Positions 41,901 through 45,283 of a stretch of 64,000 nucleotides of DNA are shown here, in pieces (position 1 is the first letter of the stretch; every line of letters begins with the position of its first letter). Under the pieces are notes generated by a model. That model was not told the DNA's origin. It made no database searches and worked only from the letters and a program-made list of their open reading frames with translations. The DNA comes from Conus ventricosus (lineage: Eukaryota > Mollusca > Gastropoda > Neogastropoda > Conidae). The stretch is from positions 143,484,194-143,548,193 of the forward strand of contig CM031595.1 of assembly GCA_018398815.1 (NCBI GenBank), given 5' to 3'. A program made the translations under genes and the position numbers.

Positions 41901-43322
41901 TACAATCTGTCCTTGTCATGCATACATTATTTCAGCACATATCATTCATACAGACAATTGAACATAGCAACATGATAATCTAATTCTACAATTATAAGCA
42001 AACTGCTCATAAAAGCACTAATGAATGGGGGATGGTAAAACAAAAGGAAACTTACAAGCAAACAAACAAACAAAAACTACACAGAGAGAGAGGTCAGAGG
42101 AGGTGGGGAAGAGAGAATGGTAGGTAGGGGGAGGAGAAAAGGGATGGTAGACAGAGTGGGAGTGGGGATGAGCGATTTTAACGGAGTAGGTTTTATGTTG
42201 AGACGATTTATCCAAAGTATGGTTCACAGAAGACTTAGCGAATGGACGCTAATCATTGTAATCGAATAATTTAACTACTGAGACATAAAATGTTTATGCA
42301 AATGTTCCTTGAAAGGTTTTAAAGTATTCATGTTTTGTAGATTCGGTGGAAGTGAGTTCCAGACATATGGTCCAGAGTAAGCTAGACTTGTTTTGTATAG
42401 ATCAATGCGTGGGTAGGGAAGAAGGAATTTCGTTGAGCCAGAAAAGCTGTTCGATCTTGTAAAAAGGGCATTGATATAACATGGCATAGTATCTGTCAAG
42501 ATTGTAAACATAAATGATGCCTTGTTGAATTCCAATTGCCTATAAGAAGAGAGAGATTGATTGATTGATTGATATGATCTTTATACCCAAGGATGAAGAT
42601 TTTAGGCCAAAGCCTAGTCTTACAATCTGTCCTTGTCATGCATACATTATTTCAGCACATATCATTCATACAGACAATTCAACATAGCAACATGATAATC
42701 TAATTCTACAATATAAGCAAACTACTCATAAAAGCACTAATGAGATGGGGGATGGTAAAACAAAAGGAAACTTACAAGCAAACAAACAAACAAAAACTAC
42801 AGAGAGAGAGAGGTCAGAGGAGGGTGGGGAAGAGAGAATGGTAGGTAGGGGGAGGAGAAAAGGGAGGTAGACAGAGTGGGAGTGGGGATGAGCGATTTTA
42901 ACGGAGTAGGTTTTATGTTTAGACGATTTATTCAAAGCATGGTTCACAGAAGACTTAGCGATGGACGCTAATCATTGTAATCGAGTCATTTAACTACTGA
43001 GACATAAAATGTTTATGCAAATGTTCCTTGAAAAGTTTTAAAGTATTCATGTTTTGTAGATTCGGTGGAAGTGAGTTCCAGACATATGGTCCAGAGTATG
43101 CTAGCTTGTTTTGTATAGATCAATGCGTGGGTAGGGAAGAAGGAATTTCGTTCGAGCCAGAAAAGCTGTTCGATCTTGTAAAAAGGGCATTGATATAACA
43201 TGGCATAGTATCTGTCAAGATTGTAAACATAAATGATGCCTTGTTGAATTCCAATTGCCTATTCAGAGGAAGTATGTCAGCTTAGTTTGTTGTGTAGAGA
43301 TACAGCGATGAGTACTTGTGCC

Positions 43323-43378
<56 letters not shown>

Positions 43379-43395
43379 ATGTCTGTGTGCATACT

Positions 43396-43459
<64 letters not shown>

Positions 43460-43762
43460 CGCGCGCGTGGATCTGTGTGTAATTGTTGTTCAGTATCCCA
43501 GGTAACACACGGCAGACATTGACTCAATGACTGATTTATTTACAAGTATAATTCACTGTCACATAAATTTGCATTACTTTCGTCAGATTCTGGAGAACAT
43601 TTCTGAGAAGAAGAGAAGTATGTTGTCACTCACTCACTGTGAAAGAGGGAGTGAACGATCAGTTGGTCGCAAAATCCGAATAACGTTAGAGTTTTTACTT
43701 ACCAAACCATCCATAGCCTCGAGTTCATCAGCATACTCCAAATCAAAAAGATCTTCATCCAT
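4198..43762 (-). CDS. CHTF18: CTF18 large subunit of the Ctf18-RFC clamp loader (whole gene, 23 exons placed)
   Basis: CTF18 replaces RFC1 in an alternative RFC complex (with RFC2-5, DCC1 and CTF8) that loads PCNA at replication forks in the nucleus and supports sister-chromatid cohesion. The spliced exons follow the vertebrate protein from end to end: acidic N-terminus, the LWVERYAPRQYTDLLSEE entry to the clamp-loader core, LHWLKQWD, Walker B (CLIIDEIDGAP), sensor 1 (RPVICICNDQ), TDNDIRSCLNTLQ, SLFSVWREIF, LRPVSEA, MTYRQERSPEGQY, LTYGAKQLIARE and the DCC1/CTF8-binding end SNAVRRNVRMQDLL. The model totals about 920 residues; human CHTF18 is about 975. The Walker A exon is absent, and exons 7, 9 and 16 have frame breaks. 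The identity is very sure; whether this copy is functional is not. Confidence 0.95.
4853..4891. repeat. (CA)n microsatellite
   Basis: A run of about 19 CA pairs in the last CHTF18 intron. Confidence 0.98.
5175..5267 (-). CDS. CHTF18: CHTF18 exon 22 (probable)
   Basis: Thirty-one codons (TNFFAGFTRTKREKVAVN and on) between a TTCCAG acceptor and a GTAAGT donor. In the family this position holds a DFFGR motif, to which NFFAG is a loose match. Joining to exon 21 is off by one base; a missing T in the six-T run at the FF codons would restore phase, or a small exon in between has been missed. Confidence 0.6.
6250..6434. repeat. (GT)n microsatellite, interrupted
   Basis: GT runs broken by TAGT, TATG and CTGTGCG blocks. 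It produces long Cys/Val or His/Thr shadow frames that are not genes. Confidence 0.97.
6764..6796. repeat. (CA)n microsatellite
   Basis: CA run with one CC interruption, in a CHTF18 intron. Confidence 0.95.
7144..7227 (-). CDS. CHTF18: CHTF18 exon 21
   Basis: Acceptor CTTTCAG, donor GTAAGG. Phase agrees with exon 20 and gives a polar, poorly conserved linker (AAASSKSGGPAIPTTNKHW, then RPGLSRKTR). The family also has a variable linker here before the C-terminal tail. Confidence 0.7.
7268..7330. repeat. (CA)n microsatellite
   Basis: CA run beside exon 21, on the 5' side of its acceptor. Confidence 0.95.
7860..8110 (+). mobile_element. decayed copy of SINE family S2
   Basis: The right half matches the body of the S2 element at 47075-47460: GTTTCATCCACNTAATGG, then TTGCTCAG and ATCAACACTG in the same order. 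A degraded tRNA-like head with GGTTCAGTTCCCA (B box) is visible near 7910. Confidence 0.6.
8227..8276 (-). CDS. CHTF18: CHTF18 exon 20
   Basis: Short exon, ATCTAG acceptor and GTAAGT donor, encoding IELEKMRRNESAHFPV. It continues the conserved AREIE.EKMRR block that begins in exon 19. Confidence 0.85.
8404..8442. repeat. poly(C) tract
   Basis: About 39 C in a row. Such runs are rarely read correctly, so the length is nominal. Confidence 0.95.
8637..8721 (-). CDS. CHTF18: CHTF18 exon 19
   Basis: Encodes NVEEVVRLSGLK then QHKQLTYGAKQLIARE. The LTY..KQLIARE block is diagnostic for CTF18. Acceptor CTACAG, donor GTCAGT; phase fits exons 18 and 20. Confidence 0.9.
10573..11677 (+). CDS. possible small two-exon gene nested antisense in a CHTF18 intron
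   Basis: An ATG at 10573 opens 29 codons (MPVRDFPFLANIITEEP, STQIFAFNCMK) ending exactly at a strong donor AAG|GTGAGT (10659). A T-rich tract and CAG at 11520, or CTTGCAG at 11530, could be the acceptor; from 11531 the frame stays open for LADCVVLTVEVQTEKG ... FLICAGKFYIFPTEPKPS and stops at 11677, in phase. The product would be about 77 residues. The sequence upstream is unusually rich in CpG and TGACGTC-like sites. I do not recognise the protein; it could equally be part of a mobile element. Confidence 0.3.
11768..11818. repeat. (GT)n microsatellite
   Basis: About 25 GT pairs with one TTG interruption. Confidence 0.97.
11947..11983. repeat. poly(G) tract
   Basis: About 37 G in a row, giving a Gly/Pro shadow frame. 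Confidence 0.95.
12980..13110 (-). CDS. CHTF18: CHTF18 exon 18
   Basis: Encodes NTQLYSSREKEELNHLVQ then MINYNMTYRQERSPEGQY. The family has QLYS.REK..L..LV..M..Y.LTYRQER.P.GQY. Acceptor GACAG, donor GTTAGT. Confidence 0.93.
13647..13824. repeat. (GT)n microsatellite, compound
   Basis: Long GT run with GCGT and TTTTG interruptions just downstream of exon 17's donor. A CT run (13908-13924) borders the exon itself. Confidence 0.97.
13931..14092 (-). CDS. CHTF18: CHTF18 exon 17
   Basis: Fifty-four codons, phase 0 at both ends: LVASLVADMTPAVR, then LALDVLPPLLDLLQPTLRPV. This corresponds to the family's LV..IAPA.R...LLLD.L..LLDIL.P.LRPVS. Acceptor CTTTCAG, donor GTAGCT. Confidence 0.92.
14290..14600. 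repeat. minisatellite of alternating ~38-bp A and B units
   Basis: Two kinds of monomer alternate, both beginning CAGTCT: type A goes on CTCNGTTCAAAGGA and AGCAGAGATTTTTGTTG, type B goes on TTCAGTTCAAAGAA and TTAAATTTTTCTTC. The higher-order unit is about 77 bp. Diverged copies continue to about 14960. Confidence 0.85.
16263..16319. repeat. poly(C) tract, the longest in the window
   Basis: About 57 C in a row, followed by a short (GT)n. Confidence 0.95.
16537..16708 (-). CDS. CHTF18: CHTF18 exon 16, with a one-base frame break
   Basis: Encodes LSVEWLCFVDEISQY ... LMKYVP, then in the next frame FLPVVFHLVYAAFVPP and RITFPHVQFE. Both flanks need phase 0, which demands 171 bp, but the exon is 172 bp. 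The extra base falls in a run of four C (minus strand; 16615-16618). The first 29 bases of the exon are also the last unit of the minisatellite at 16709-17255. Confidence 0.9.
16709..17255 (-). repeat. ~41-bp minisatellite derived from the CHTF18 exon 16 acceptor
   Basis: About 13 copies. On the minus strand each unit is ATGATTGACAG followed by a version of the first 29 coding bases of exon 16 (TGAATTTATCGGTGGAGTGG plus CTGTGTTT). The real exon start at 16708 is simply the last unit, so each unit carries a potential 3' splice site. Confidence 0.9.
17261..18614 (-). mobile_element. internally deleted hAT-like DNA transposon, family H1 copy 1
   Basis: Terminal inverted repeats CAGACCTATTTAC (17261) and GTAAACAGGTCTG (18614), flanked by the direct repeat AACATA on both sides (17255-17260 and 18615-18620). 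The right subterminal region has several copies of GGCGTAA. Inside are the two ends of a transposase on the minus strand, a 41-C run at 17385-17425 and a (GA)n run at 17779-17846. The second copy is at 53225-54856. Confidence 0.85.
17855..18330 (-). pseudogene. hAT-like transposase remnant: BED-type finger joined to the C-terminal dimerisation domain
   Basis: From 18312 the frame MASKRAQHETDDDSD reads on to a zinc finger (CSICKSDFSC ... CKRHVGTASH) with the spacing of a BED-like finger. Near 18045 the sequence jumps, in another frame, to SAACERVFSMVRKN and LLPETTEALMVLKG, the hAT C-terminal dimerisation block (A.ER.FSM....R..L...T), ending in YYNSLKA and a stop at 17855. The catalytic core of several hundred residues is missing, so this copy is non-autonomous. 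Confidence 0.8.
19176..19287 (-). CDS. CHTF18: CHTF18 exon 15
   Basis: Encodes FQHILGLAQATGEYERVIQG then LFENYLQAKAKDPHLKG, matching the family's RFYRVLHAA...GE.EKVVQGLF.NFL. Acceptor GTGCAG, donor GTGAGA, phases consistent. Confidence 0.93.
19660..19880. repeat. ~50-bp degenerate minisatellite, about 4 copies
   Basis: Units around AACAGTCCACTGACC, then AACACAATCTAGACATAC, just downstream of the exon 14 donor. Confidence 0.75.
19892..19972 (-). CDS. CHTF18: CHTF18 exon 14
   Basis: Encodes NRFISIYDLTEGKADSLQLN then ASSPTA. It bridges exons 13 and 15 in perfect phase. The sequence is variable in the family. Acceptor ATCAG, donor GTGAGA. Confidence 0.82.
20760..21130. repeat. ~65-bp degenerate minisatellite
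   Basis: Five to six diverged units sharing GTTCTGCAGACT and AACTGAACAAGGCTA, running up to the exon 13 donor. Confidence 0.65.
21170..21297 (-). CDS. CHTF18: CHTF18 exon 13
   Basis: Encodes FIRQRQKELSLRTVQTMSIG then QKDCHKSLFSVWREIFTMPR. The human counterpart ends GLKD..RGLFSVWQEVFQLPR. Acceptor TTGCAG, donor GTTCCC. Confidence 0.94.
21430..22423 (-). repeat. minisatellite derived from the CHTF18 exon 12 donor
   Basis: On the minus strand the array repeats CTGCAG|GTRGNTTGTATGATGA and a CATTAA(T/C) spacer, period 32-37 bp near the exon and a 64-bp higher-order unit (with GTGAATGCTTCGTCAT on the plus strand) at 21570-21870. The first unit is the real exon 12 end and donor; the others each carry a near-copy of the donor. 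Confidence 0.9.
22424..22522 (-). CDS. CHTF18: CHTF18 exon 12
   Basis: Thirty-three codons, VVRQEQLKADLNTLLALCER then TDNDIRSCLNTLQ, the sensor-2 side of the AAA+ module. The donor CTGCAG|GTGGGTTG is the seed of the minisatellite that follows in the intron. Confidence 0.95.
23225..23905. repeat. 53-bp minisatellite, about 12-13 copies
   Basis: Unit TCTGGCTTTCAAATGTACCA, then GTCAACAGAAAAACTG and CAAAGG(C/CT)... The long open frame across it exists because the unit lacks stops in some frames; 53 is not a multiple of 3, so it is not a coding repeat. Confidence 0.93.
24153..24246 (-). CDS. CHTF18: CHTF18 exon 11
   Basis: Encodes YAPALRQLRQQALVMSFPPT then EPSRLASRLSE, very close to the vertebrate APSLRQLKQQAF...FPP...SRLV.RL.E. 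The codon for Q is split across the exon 10 junction. Donor GTCAGG. Confidence 0.95.
24715..24771. repeat. (CA)n microsatellite
   Basis: About 28 CA pairs close to the exon 9 fragment copy. Confidence 0.97.
24819..25010 (-). repeat. partial duplicate of CHTF18 exon 9 start with its upstream intron
   Basis: From 24819 to about 24940 the sequence is almost identical to 27689-27810, with one clear mismatch in the first ~115 bp, and weaker similarity runs to about 25010. It includes the acceptor TTTACAG and the codons for SDDR plus part of what follows (SDDRSIEAF), then diverges. The copy lies inside the intron between exons 10 and 11 and is not a complete exon. Confidence 0.85.
25756..25779. 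repeat. poly(C) tract
   Basis: C run with one T interruption, in the intron after exon 10. Confidence 0.9.
25922..26043 (-). CDS. CHTF18: CHTF18 exon 10 (sensor 1)
   Basis: Encodes AAVNVLLNILKRPDGGGG, a Gly/Lys-rich linker, then LLRPVICICNDQ. It corresponds to AAINVLLSIL and RPIICICNDQFAP in the human protein. Acceptor TTCCAG, donor GTCAGC. Confidence 0.95.
26530..27010. repeat. ~65-70 bp degenerate minisatellite
   Basis: Six to seven diverged units sharing ACATCCAACAAAGAAACA and CTAATGTTCTGTCAGTAT, on the acceptor side of exon 10. Confidence 0.75.
27281..27500 (+). repeat. dispersed repeat family R1, copy 2
   Basis: Matches 47590-47800 in the same order: AGCACCCTC, GTTGGATCAGAGCAG, ACCACCAAAGTGACTC, then AGCAGCAGTGCAGTGTCT. 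It lies between exons 9 and 10 and has no coding content of its own. Confidence 0.65.
27595..27716 (-). CDS. CHTF18: CHTF18 exon 9 (Walker B), with two one-base frame breaks
   Basis: Starts TTTACAG|T with SDDRSVEAFTNKIEAA, and ends PRPNCLIIDEIDGAPQ (Walker B DEID). Between these the reading frame must shift twice: near 27667-27676, where the expected ATQMRAV is in the second frame, and near 27648-27651, a run of four G on the minus strand. The exon is 122 bp but flanking phases require 124, which fits two lost bases. Donor GTACCT. Confidence 0.92.
27717..29150 (-). other. intron where the CHTF18 Walker A exon should be
   Basis: Exon 8 ends at a position equal to RPKQK in the human protein and exon 9 begins at SDDRS. 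The intervening ~38 residues, including the P-loop GPPGLGKTT, must be coded here. I read the minus strand of the whole interval and found no GPPG.GKT-like sequence. The frame at 28014-28352 contains GPGRGS but has no helicase-like flanks and is not the exon. Part of the interval duplicates into 24819-25010. Confidence 0.7.
29151..29327 (-). CDS. CHTF18: CHTF18 exon 8
   Basis: Fifty-nine codons, phase 0 at both ends: NVNRMLLHWLKQWDYVVFDK, a Lys-rich stretch, then SSELDDFKRPVQK. The family has TNR.LLKWLKLWD.VVF and a K..QK just before the Walker A strand. Acceptor TTGCAG, donor GTGGTC. Confidence 0.95.
30222..30382 (-). CDS. CHTF18: CHTF18 exon 7, start uncertain and with a frame break
   Basis: Encodes SLMGGQLHEEVEDQGLGDMD and DAVEDTPFRP, then in another frame LWVERYAPRQYTDLLSEE, the family's LWV..YAPR.YTELLSD entry motif. 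One extra C in the run at 30275-30277 (minus strand CCC) would join the two frames. The acceptor CTGTAG at 30383 does not agree in phase with exon 6, so the first few codons are unsure. Confidence 0.85.
30484..30600. repeat. (CA)n microsatellite, interrupted
   Basis: CA-rich stretch between exons 6 and 7. Confidence 0.9.
30778..30830 (-). CDS. CHTF18: CHTF18 exon 6
   Basis: Encodes RHQQLMQEAQALSQRVQ, continuing the helix begun in exon 5; human has GERRERLLQEAQKLSDTL. Acceptor TTTTCAG, donor GTAAGG. Confidence 0.9.
32190..32276 (-). CDS. CHTF18: CHTF18 exon 5
   Basis: Twenty-nine codons, phase 0: STANLLPTPISVLREQLEDE at its end, matching LLGVSLASLKKQVDGE in human. Acceptor TTTGCAG, donor GTGAGT. 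Confidence 0.92.
32740..32835. repeat. (GT)n microsatellite touching the exon 4 donor
   Basis: About 45 GT pairs on the plus strand; on the minus strand it begins five bases after the exon 4 donor GTAGCG. Confidence 0.97.
32841..32965 (-). CDS. CHTF18: CHTF18 exon 4
   Basis: Encodes RRRVLHSLPEGDFVPATSFE then GQRVYMKLRDKTDLEQE, like the RPP.LEDYV.VTS.EG.R.YL.LR block of vertebrates. Its donor GTAGCG runs straight into a (GT)n tract at 32740-32835. Its 5' phase does not match exon 3 unless an acceptor a few codons further in is used. Confidence 0.88.
33455..33736 (-). pseudogene. piggyBac-like transposase N-terminus, truncated
   Basis: A 93-residue frame from MVSQTSFSANVLEQS through RRQRFSITEVIEMLQ to a long acidic stretch (DIVEEDDEADESDSSEEF, DTDSSVELSDDEGEG) and a stop. 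An RRFS..E....L opening followed by acidic repeats is usual for piggyBac-derived proteins. No catalytic DDD domain follows, and I found no matching pair of TTAA-bounded ends, although TTAACTCACTTAGGACGG at 33066 could be one end. It could also be an unrelated acidic ORF. Confidence 0.45.
33868..34579 (+). mobile_element. internally deleted DNA transposon with CAGGGCTTCTG ends
   Basis: Ends CAGGGCTTCTG (33868) and CAGAAGCCCTG (34579) are perfect inverted repeats, flanked by direct repeats CATCTT (33862-33867 and 34580-34585). Internal GGTCCCCAGGGACCCC and GGGGTCCCTGGGAC blocks face each other near the ends. At 34297 a plus-strand frame MSLEAWLTKSSSQKRKSVAE resembles the start of a hAT-type transposase, and then breaks off. 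About 710 bp long, non-autonomous. Confidence 0.78.
34960..35690. repeat. diverged tandem duplication of ~370 bp
   Basis: The stretches around 35070-35270 and 35430-35650 share CAGTCAGCATG, AAATGACAATG, ATGAAAGAGGAG, then CAAGTG, AAATGGG, GCAAAGAAGAG, AATGAAGTGT and AACAAGACAAAT in the same order. No coding signal. Confidence 0.7.
36106..36148. repeat. (CA)n microsatellite
   Basis: CA run between exons 3 and 4, with one AACAC interruption. Confidence 0.95.
36252..36358 (-). CDS. CHTF18: CHTF18 exon 3
   Basis: Encodes PLPKRARHSTQEGTTEDPH then RLPTPEPTEDQQTGSL, a basic patch followed by an acidic, Pro-rich linker as in other CTF18 proteins. Acceptor TTTTGCAG, donor GTATTG; phase agrees with exon 2. 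Confidence 0.8.
37010..37382 (+). mobile_element. 3' end of a Jockey-like non-LTR retrotransposon
   Basis: Broken plus-strand frames give RLRHHMSTKFNIG, then MTVEHFLQDCPTHEKLRAEA and WPANTPMREKLYG, then a stop and the tail GAACGAAGAAGAAGAAA. A TVEH.L..CP...LR..W block is usual in the C-terminal part of such elements. It is inserted antisense to CHTF18, its tail about 50 bp from the exon 2 donor. Confidence 0.7.
37432..37776 (-). CDS. CHTF18: CHTF18 exon 2
   Basis: Encodes a low-complexity N-terminal region: SRRSLQFATPKSKNSSQDR, LSAVLNFSLDDLNGTILS, then the acidic DDDDEVDGLADEADHFLL, and EADDFFNSLPDLG. Acceptor CTACCAG, donor GTAAGA. Its 5' phase does not match exon 1, so a small exon between 37777 and 43702 may be missing from the model. 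Confidence 0.82.
38160..38280. repeat. (CA)n microsatellite, interrupted
   Basis: CA-rich stretch in CHTF18 intron 1. Confidence 0.95.
38930..38980. repeat. (CA)n microsatellite
   Basis: About 25 CA pairs in CHTF18 intron 1. Confidence 0.97.
40255..40820 (+). mobile_element. decayed non-LTR retrotransposon, reverse transcriptase part
   Basis: Plus-strand blocks in order: RPITSLSSLCFANDIDGLAG (the catalytic FADD turned to FAND), AACGMEISAEKTKLITN, KLETIGSHKNLGADVTLTD, then after a stop GSKPKSLE-like and later blocks like ATTKSNLSSVKTMSPT. Same family as 660-1690. Confidence 0.8.
40857..41272 (+). mobile_element. tRNA-derived SINE, family S1
   Basis: The head has RNA polymerase III promoter boxes: A box TAGCCCAGCTGGTAGAGCG (40867-40885) and B box GGTTCAAATT (40911-40920), in a tRNA-like context but without a good acceptor stem. 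A ~300 bp unrelated body follows and ends in (AAAG)n. It sits directly after the LINE fragment. Confidence 0.8.
41825..42543 (-). mobile_element. 5'-truncated LINE 3' end, tandem copy A
   Basis: Minus-strand frame 42535-42275 encodes the C-terminal tail typical of CR1/Jockey-type elements (LPYPRIDLYKTSLAYSGP, YVWNSLPPNLQNMNTLKPF). After it comes a ~400 bp 3' untranslated part and a terminal tail of (TCAA)n at 41825-41857. The adjacent copy B is nearly identical and truncated at the same point. Confidence 0.85.
42545..43262 (-). mobile_element. 5'-truncated LINE 3' end, tandem copy B
   Basis: Head-to-tail duplicate of copy A, with a shorter (TCAA)n tail at 42551-42573 and scattered single-base changes. 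Its C-terminal frame is broken by indels. The common truncation point shows that the pair arose by duplication of one insertion rather than by two insertions. Confidence 0.87.
43326..43467. repeat. compound (GA)n - (GT)n - (GC)n microsatellite
   Basis: About 27 GA pairs (43326-43377), then GT pairs (43400-43451), then GC pairs (43452-43467). Confidence 0.97.
43703..43762 (-). CDS. CHTF18: CHTF18 exon 1 with start codon
   Basis: Twenty codons, MDEDLFDLEYADELEAMDGL, ending at a GTAAGT donor. The human start (MEDYEQEL...FAAELEVLAEL) has the same acidic, Glu-Leu-rich character. An E2F and an ETS site lie immediately upstream. Confidence 0.85.
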
Positions 43763-43890
43763 TTTCGGAGTTAAAAATTGACGATCACCTCTTCAAATCC
43801 TAGTACCAAGCTTGTCTTTCGCGCGAACTCTGTGTCCACCATAGATGAAGGGAGGTAAACAATATCGCTGCTCACTTCCGGAACGTGGTG
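43763..43890 (-). promoter_or_regulatory. CHTF18 promoter region with E2F and ETS sites
   Basis: On the minus strand, about 55 bp above the ATG, lies TTCGCGCGAAA (43817-43827), a palindromic E2F consensus (TTSSCGC). About 110 bp above the ATG lies CCGGAAGTG (43873-43881), an ETS site common in housekeeping promoters. E2F control is what one expects of an S-phase clamp-loader gene. There is no TATA box. Confidence 0.65.
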
Positions 43891-44088
43891 TTGGTACTAA
43901 AATGGGGGAGGAGTAGGCCTAGTATTCCGCATCGTTCGCCTCTGAATATGTATTATTTACATGTTTTCTTGTACTATACTACAATACAAAAGAATCCTTG
44001 TCTTATTAAGTTATTTCCTGTCATTATAATTCCCCTCCTCCACCCGATGTACACTCTCACACGGACTGTGGACAGACAGACACAATCA

Positions 44089-45217
44089 AGAGGGGAGCGT
44101 GCCTGTGTTCCCCGGGTTCTATGTTCCCCAGTAGCGCTGTTCCCCGTGTCTCTGTTCCCCAGTGTCGATGTTCCCCGACCGAAAAAGCGTGCCGCTATTC
44201 CCGTACCGGTGTTCCCCAGGTTCTCTGTTCCCCAGTAGCGCTGTTCCCCAAACCGATTTCAATGCACGTTGCGCCAGTAGGGCCCTAGTACAAGGGGGGG
44301 TTGCGCCGGGGCACATCCGAGGTAACAAATATAGGGGGGGGGGGGGGGGGGGGGGAATGCACATCCCCCCCCCTCCCCTCCCCGCCGAAAGCGAGAGAGA
44401 GAGTTGCACGTGCCCCACGCGTGTCAACTCAGGTTGTTCCCATTTTAACCGCTACATTGGAAGTGTCATCTCGCTTCTGTCGTCTGCGAAGCGTGTCACT
44501 TGGCGTGACCCCCAGGGCGCATTGCTCGGCACCGTTCCAAGGGGGGAGGGGGGGGGGGGGGGGGGGGCAATTTCGCTGTGAGTTGCTTGGTCAAATCAGT
44601 AAGAAAAACGGAATATTTCGATCGTGTATGATTCTAGAACGGGAAGCATGAATTTGTGACGCCAGAAAAGGGTTTTGACAGTGATGTGCTTCTTTTTACG
44701 CTTTGAACTCCTATCCCATTATATCACACTTTGCGTGAGCTACACCTTTTCTTTCGTAACGGGCCATTTTACTTTTAGACTGTTTACACAGACCTGATGG
44801 GGTCATGCAAGTGCTGACCTGCTGGTTCCAGCGCTGTCCAGTCGGCATGAAACCCCTCTTCTACGGCCCTCCCGCTCCACCCCCAATACCCCGACCCTCC
44901 CACCCCGCCCTCCCACTGCCTCGCCTATAGCAATGAAAACAACAGTAACAACGTTTAAGTCAGCAAAACCCACCAACACCTCCAACGGCAAAAACTTGGG
45001 GAACAGCGGGCCTGGGGAACAGCGGGCCTGGGGAACACCATGACCCGGGATTTGCGGGAATGGGGAACAGCGGGATCGCCACAGGGTGGGGAACAACGAA
45101 ACTGGGGAACTTAGGGACTGAATTTCGATTTTTTCTTGAGGGGAACACCGGGACTGGGGAATATAGAGACTGGGGAACAAAGAACCTGGGGAACAGCGGC
45201 ATGACCCCATCAAGAGC
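44089..45217. mobile_element. foldback-like element with inverted TGTTCCCC arrays
   Basis: The left end (44106-44250) has eight TGTTCCCC words about 16 bp apart; the right end (44997-45200) has about as many in the opposite orientation (GGGGAACA). The terminal sequences align as inverted repeats (GCGTGCC...TGTTCCCC and CATGCCG...TGTTCCCC). The direct repeat ACAGACACAATCA flanks it (44076-44088 and 45218-45230). The interior has two poly(G) runs (44333-44355 and 44540-44567) and no credible protein. Long shadow frames through the arrays are artefacts. Confidence 0.7.
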
Positions 45218-45230
45218 ACAGACACAATCA

Positions 45231-45283
45231 GCCGTGTCTCCCTGATGAGTCCGATCCAGCGGACGAAAGGCGTCGGAGCAGGC
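45231..45283 (+). ncRNA. type I hammerhead ribozyme motif
   Basis: All core elements are present in order: stem I 5' strand GCC..CTCC, core CTGATGAG (45242-45249), stem II TCC-GATCCAGC-GGA, core CGAAA (45264-45268), a very short helix III with GGC loop, cleavage triplet GTC (45272-45274), and stem I 3' strand GGAG-CA-GGC. GCC pairs with GGC and CTCC with GGAG around an internal loop (GTGT/CA), the usual layout for natural type I hammerheads that use a stem I-loop II contact. Cleavage would be after C45274. Minimal helix III is a known trait of hammerheads in Penelope-like elements and animal retrozymes; I see no reverse transcriptase next to it. Confidence 0.8.

Noticed and set aside
41825..43262. 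Two independent LINE insertions
   Set aside because: Both copies are truncated at the same base and abut, so a tandem duplication of one insertion is simpler.
45200..45283. Type III hammerhead using a stem formed by AGACAC and GTGTCT upstream
   Set aside because: The hairpin exists, but no cleavage triplet and helix III strand lie before it; the type I fold with stem I closed downstream pairs better.
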